This document shows positions 62,209 to 64,000 of a stretch of 64,000 nucleotides of DNA, one piece after another. Numbering within the stretch: the first letter of the stretch is position 1; each line of letters opens with the position of its first letter. The notes beneath the pieces were generated by a model, which worked only from the letters and a program-made list of their open reading frames with translations, was not told the DNA's origin and did no database searches. Source of the DNA: Streptomyces sp. DvalAA-43 (GTDB taxonomy: Bacteria; Actinomycetota; Actinomycetes; Streptomycetales; Streptomycetaceae); assembly GCF_900091725.1 (NCBI RefSeq), contig NZ_FMBW01000076.1, positions 27,417-91,416 on the forward strand, written 5' to 3'. A program made the position numbers and the translations under genes.

Positions 62209-62790
62209 TCACCGGCCAACGGCGCTGGGGAGAATCCGGGGGGTTTCGGCTGACGAGCCGGTCTCCCCGTTCCCCAACAGACCGTCGATCGTGCCGCGCC
62301 CCTTGCTGCCGGCTTCCGGCATGAAGTGAGCATACTAACCGAGGGTGATCGCCGGTGAGGAGTGTCCGAGCCACCGAGCCAGGGTCACGACGGACTCTCC
62401 GGCTTCCAACATGATCGAGGCGTAGGTGTGCCGCAGCACACGGAAACCGTCCTTCGGGGCCGCCGCCCACTGCCAGGCTTTCGCCCCCTCGGCACGGGGC
62501 GGGATGACGCCCGCCTGAGCCAAGGCGGGCTTCCAGATGTACGTGTTCCATGCGTTCACCGCGACGGCGTTGCCGAAGCGCGTGGTGAGCAGCAGGGAGA
62601 ACTTCTTTCCTCTCTCCCTCCGGTCTCCCCCACGACAGCTCCACCTCCACCGGCGGGAACGTATCGATGTGACGCTTGAGTTCCTCGGCTACCGAGGGGC
62701 AGATCCACCGTGCGGATCTTCTTCCCTTTCGGCAGGGCGAAGTACGGCCTTCCGTGAATCGCCTGAGCCTCTGACCTGCATAAATATCCA
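62209..62790 (-). pseudogene. Decayed tyrosine integrase of an actinomycete integrative element
   Basis: Fragments in three frames rebuild a C-terminal integrase region: GRPYFALPKGKKIRTVDLP, then SVAEELKRHIDTFPPVEVEL, then KFSLLLTTRFGNAVAVNAWN and FRVLRHTYASIMLEAGESVV with WLGHSSPAITLG. Frameshifts lie near 62698 and near 62604-62608. TAG at 62335-62337 stops the frame just before YAHFMPEAGSKGRG, where related integrases read GYYAHFMPEAG, so the expected catalytic tyrosine is cut off. The N-terminal half is not recognisable upstream of about 62790. The frame past the amber codon ends at 62209-62211. Not functional. Confidence 0.85.
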
Positions 62791-63124
62791 GATGCTAGAT
62801 CTCGGCCGACTTGAACATGGTACGCAGCATCGAGGTGCTCCCGAATCTAGCCCCCCTGCCCGCGTTTTGCAGGTCAAGGGCTGTTCCCCCATCCCACAAC
62901 AAGCCGTATGTCCGGGCAGCGTTCCCCGGGTTCTTCAGGACTCGTGCTGACCACTTGCCGACTCTTCTGACATATCGTCAGGCGATTTCGGAGGGATTCA
63001 CCCACTCTCTCCGGCAATGGATCGCCGGTCACTCAGGTTGAACTCGTGGTGCCGTAGCGGCTGACGGGCTGTACCTCTCTGCGGTATCGCCGGGGCATGC
63101 GGTACCCGCAGGGTGGTGGGTCGA
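62791..63124. other. Degenerate intergenic stretch between mobile-element remnants
   Basis: About 330 bp with lower codon bias than the neighbours. Open frames here are short and show no recognisable family. I see no tRNA, attachment-site duplication or terminator. Confidence 0.5.
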
Positions 63125-63489
63125 CCGCCGTGAGAGCTTCTCCTGGCGCGACCACCGGGACCTGCTGATCGCCGCACATCAGCAGCGCGGCGGCCCGATC
63201 GCGCCCATCCGGGACAACCTCGACATTCACAAGGCTGCCGACCTGCGGGGGTTCGCTGCCGACCGGGACTGACCGACCATCCACCACCTCCCGCCCTGCA
63301 CCCCCCGACCTCGACCCCGTCGAAGGGATCTCGTCGCTCCTGCGACGCGCCCGGCTCTCCAACGTCGCCTTCAGCACTCCCGAACACCTCGTCCGGCGCA
63401 TCCGAAGCGTCCTGTCGCACATCCAGTACCGCAGCGACCTCATGGACGGCTGCCTCGCCGAGGCGGGCCTGACCACCAGACCCGCCTGA
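63125..63489 (+). pseudogene. Decayed IS630-family transposase (C-terminal half)
   Basis: Two frames give RESFSWRDHRDLLIAAHQQR, then GGPIAPIRDNLDIHKAADLR and, after a TGA at about 63268 (where a Trp codon is expected) and a +1 shift in the C-run near 63300, DLDPVEGISSLLRRARLSNV and HIQYRSDLMDGCLAEAGLTT. These are the DDE_3 blocks around the second Asp (WDNLNTH in intact copies) and the catalytic Glu (LNPVEG). The N-terminal half is lost or too decayed to read. Inverted repeats were not found. Confidence 0.8.
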
Positions 63490-63534
63490 GCGACGACGCG
63501 ACTCCACGAGTCCGATCTAGGTAATTGTTTGATT

Positions 63535-63547
63535 GGGACAAATTCCC
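63535..63547. promoter_or_regulatory. GGGA-N5-TCCC dyad upstream of the ketosynthase gene
   Basis: GGGACAAATTCCC lies in an AT-richer stretch (63515-63640) that should hold the promoter of the downstream gene. A second short dyad, TGTG-N5-CACA, is at 63627-63639. Both are weak on their own. Confidence 0.35.
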
Positions 63548-63655
63548 GCTTTCGAATCGGTCGACTCCTAGCCTGATTTCCCATATGGACGCTGGCATGA
63601 TCCCCATGAGGGCAAGTCATGAACTATGTGGTCTACACAATTCAAGGAGGCTCGT

Positions 63656-64000
63656 GTGACCCGTAACGGTCAGGTGCTGGTGACGGGCGTCGGTGCGATG
63701 ACGCCGCTGGGAGCGGATGCGCCGTCGTCGTGGGCCGGGCTGCTGGACGGTAAGTCGGGGGTGCGGTTCCTGGAGGAGGAGTGGGCCGTGGACCTGCCCG
63801 TGCACGTTGCGGCCGGGCTCACGGTGGACCCTGCCTCCCTGCTTCCGAGGACCGAGGCCAGGAAGCTGGACCGCGGTGAACAGGTCGCCCTGCTCAGCGC
63901 GCGCGAAGCCTGGCAGGACGCCGGTGCTCCGCAGGTCGAGCCGGAACGACTCGCCGTCGTCATCGGTACGGGGACCGGTGGTGTCCTCACCACGCTGGGA
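63656..64000 (+). CDS. Beta-ketoacyl-ACP synthase, FabF-like (partial, continues past the window)
   Basis: The first 115 codons from GTG, with a strong AAGGAGG 5 nt upstream. The start NGQVLVTGVGAMTPLGADAPSSWAGLLDGKSGVRFLEEEW is typical of KAS II enzymes, followed by ARKLDRGEQVALLSAREAWQDAG and AVVIGTGTGGVLTTLG. The active-site Cys and the two His lie beyond the end. Condenses malonyl-ACP with an acyl chain. Its place directly after mobile-element debris, away from the housekeeping fab cluster, suggests the first gene of a specialised metabolite cluster; that is inference. Confidence 0.88.
   Translation, partial: MTRNGQVLVTGVGAMTPLGADAPSSWAGLLDGKSGVRFLEEEWAVDLPVHVAAGLTVDPASLLPRTEARKLDRGEQVALLSAREAWQDAGAPQVEPERLAVVIGTGTGGVLTTLG

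Noticed and set aside
62811..63041. Short plus-strand frame between the mobile-element remnants
   Set aside because: No ribosome-binding site, no known motif, and degenerate surroundings.

Overview
The window looks like chromosomal DNA of a Streptomyces or a close relative. GC is very high with strong third-position GC bias, GTG and TTG starts are common, and there are Tat and lipoprotein signals, an ECF41 sigma factor, a divergent third EF-Tu (tuf3 type) and a second Lnt-type N-acyltransferase. From memory, the order purB ... tuf3 ... lnt ... ung ... two SDR reductases matches one arm of the S. coelicolor core chromosome; I could not run a synteny comparison. I saw no rRNA, tRNA or CRISPR array.

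Layout. 1-1.7 kb: end of a probable sugar ABC solute-binding protein gene, its terminator, and a secreted BNR-4 propeller protein. 1.9-5 kb: purB, mug and a small hypothetical. 4.9-8.7 kb: ABC-2 type exporter with a divergent NarL-type two-component system. 8.8-12.1 kb: ROK, GntR and ECF41 sigma regulators with a GGCA microsatellite between the last two. 12.2-15.5 kb: alpha/beta hydrolase, an EamA exporter running antisense into it, and the divergent MocR regulator. 15.6-27.6 kb: PhoD phosphatase, a translationally coupled SWIM-finger/large solenoid-like pair, a TM-ACT-GNAT protein, a trans-sulfuration enzyme with a divergent Lrp regulator, a DUF885 hydrolase, and rhodanese with a second Lrp. 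27.6-38.8 kb: sbcC/sbcD, YigZ, a CoA-binding protein, an AAC(3)-like acetyltransferase, YbaK, an XRE-cupin regulator beside a half-length EamA protein, two left-handed beta-helix proteins, DedA and a hotdog protein. 38.9-47.6 kb: a PQ-repeat membrane protein, MFS, a spermidine-synthase-like methyltransferase fold, patatin, tuf3 with a structured leader, a TVP38 protein, uppP, fasciclin and a LapA-like protein. 47.7-60.7 kb: HAD, universal stress protein, SnoaL-like, lnt, an oxidoreductase, an FAD monooxygenase with a divergent TetR and a striking double operator, a lipoprotein, ung, a peptide-type solute-binding protein and two SDRs. 60.9-62.1 kb: DUF3037 coupled to a HipA-like kinase.

62.2-64 kb is a break in character. 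A decayed tyrosine integrase (two frameshifts and an amber codon just before the expected catalytic tyrosine) and a decayed IS630-family transposase lie between the conserved core and the first 115 codons of a FabF-like beta-ketoacyl synthase, which probably opens a biosynthetic cluster beyond the window edge.

Cross-cutting signals: at least eleven starts have a TANNNT hexamer 6-8 nt upstream and no Shine-Dalgarno, implying leaderless transcripts. Five genes appear to start with TTG, two of them inside a TTGA stop/start overlap. Dyad-symmetric operators sit in several divergent promoter regions. The least explained systems are the SWIM/solenoid pair, the DUF3037/HipA pair and the tuf3 leader.
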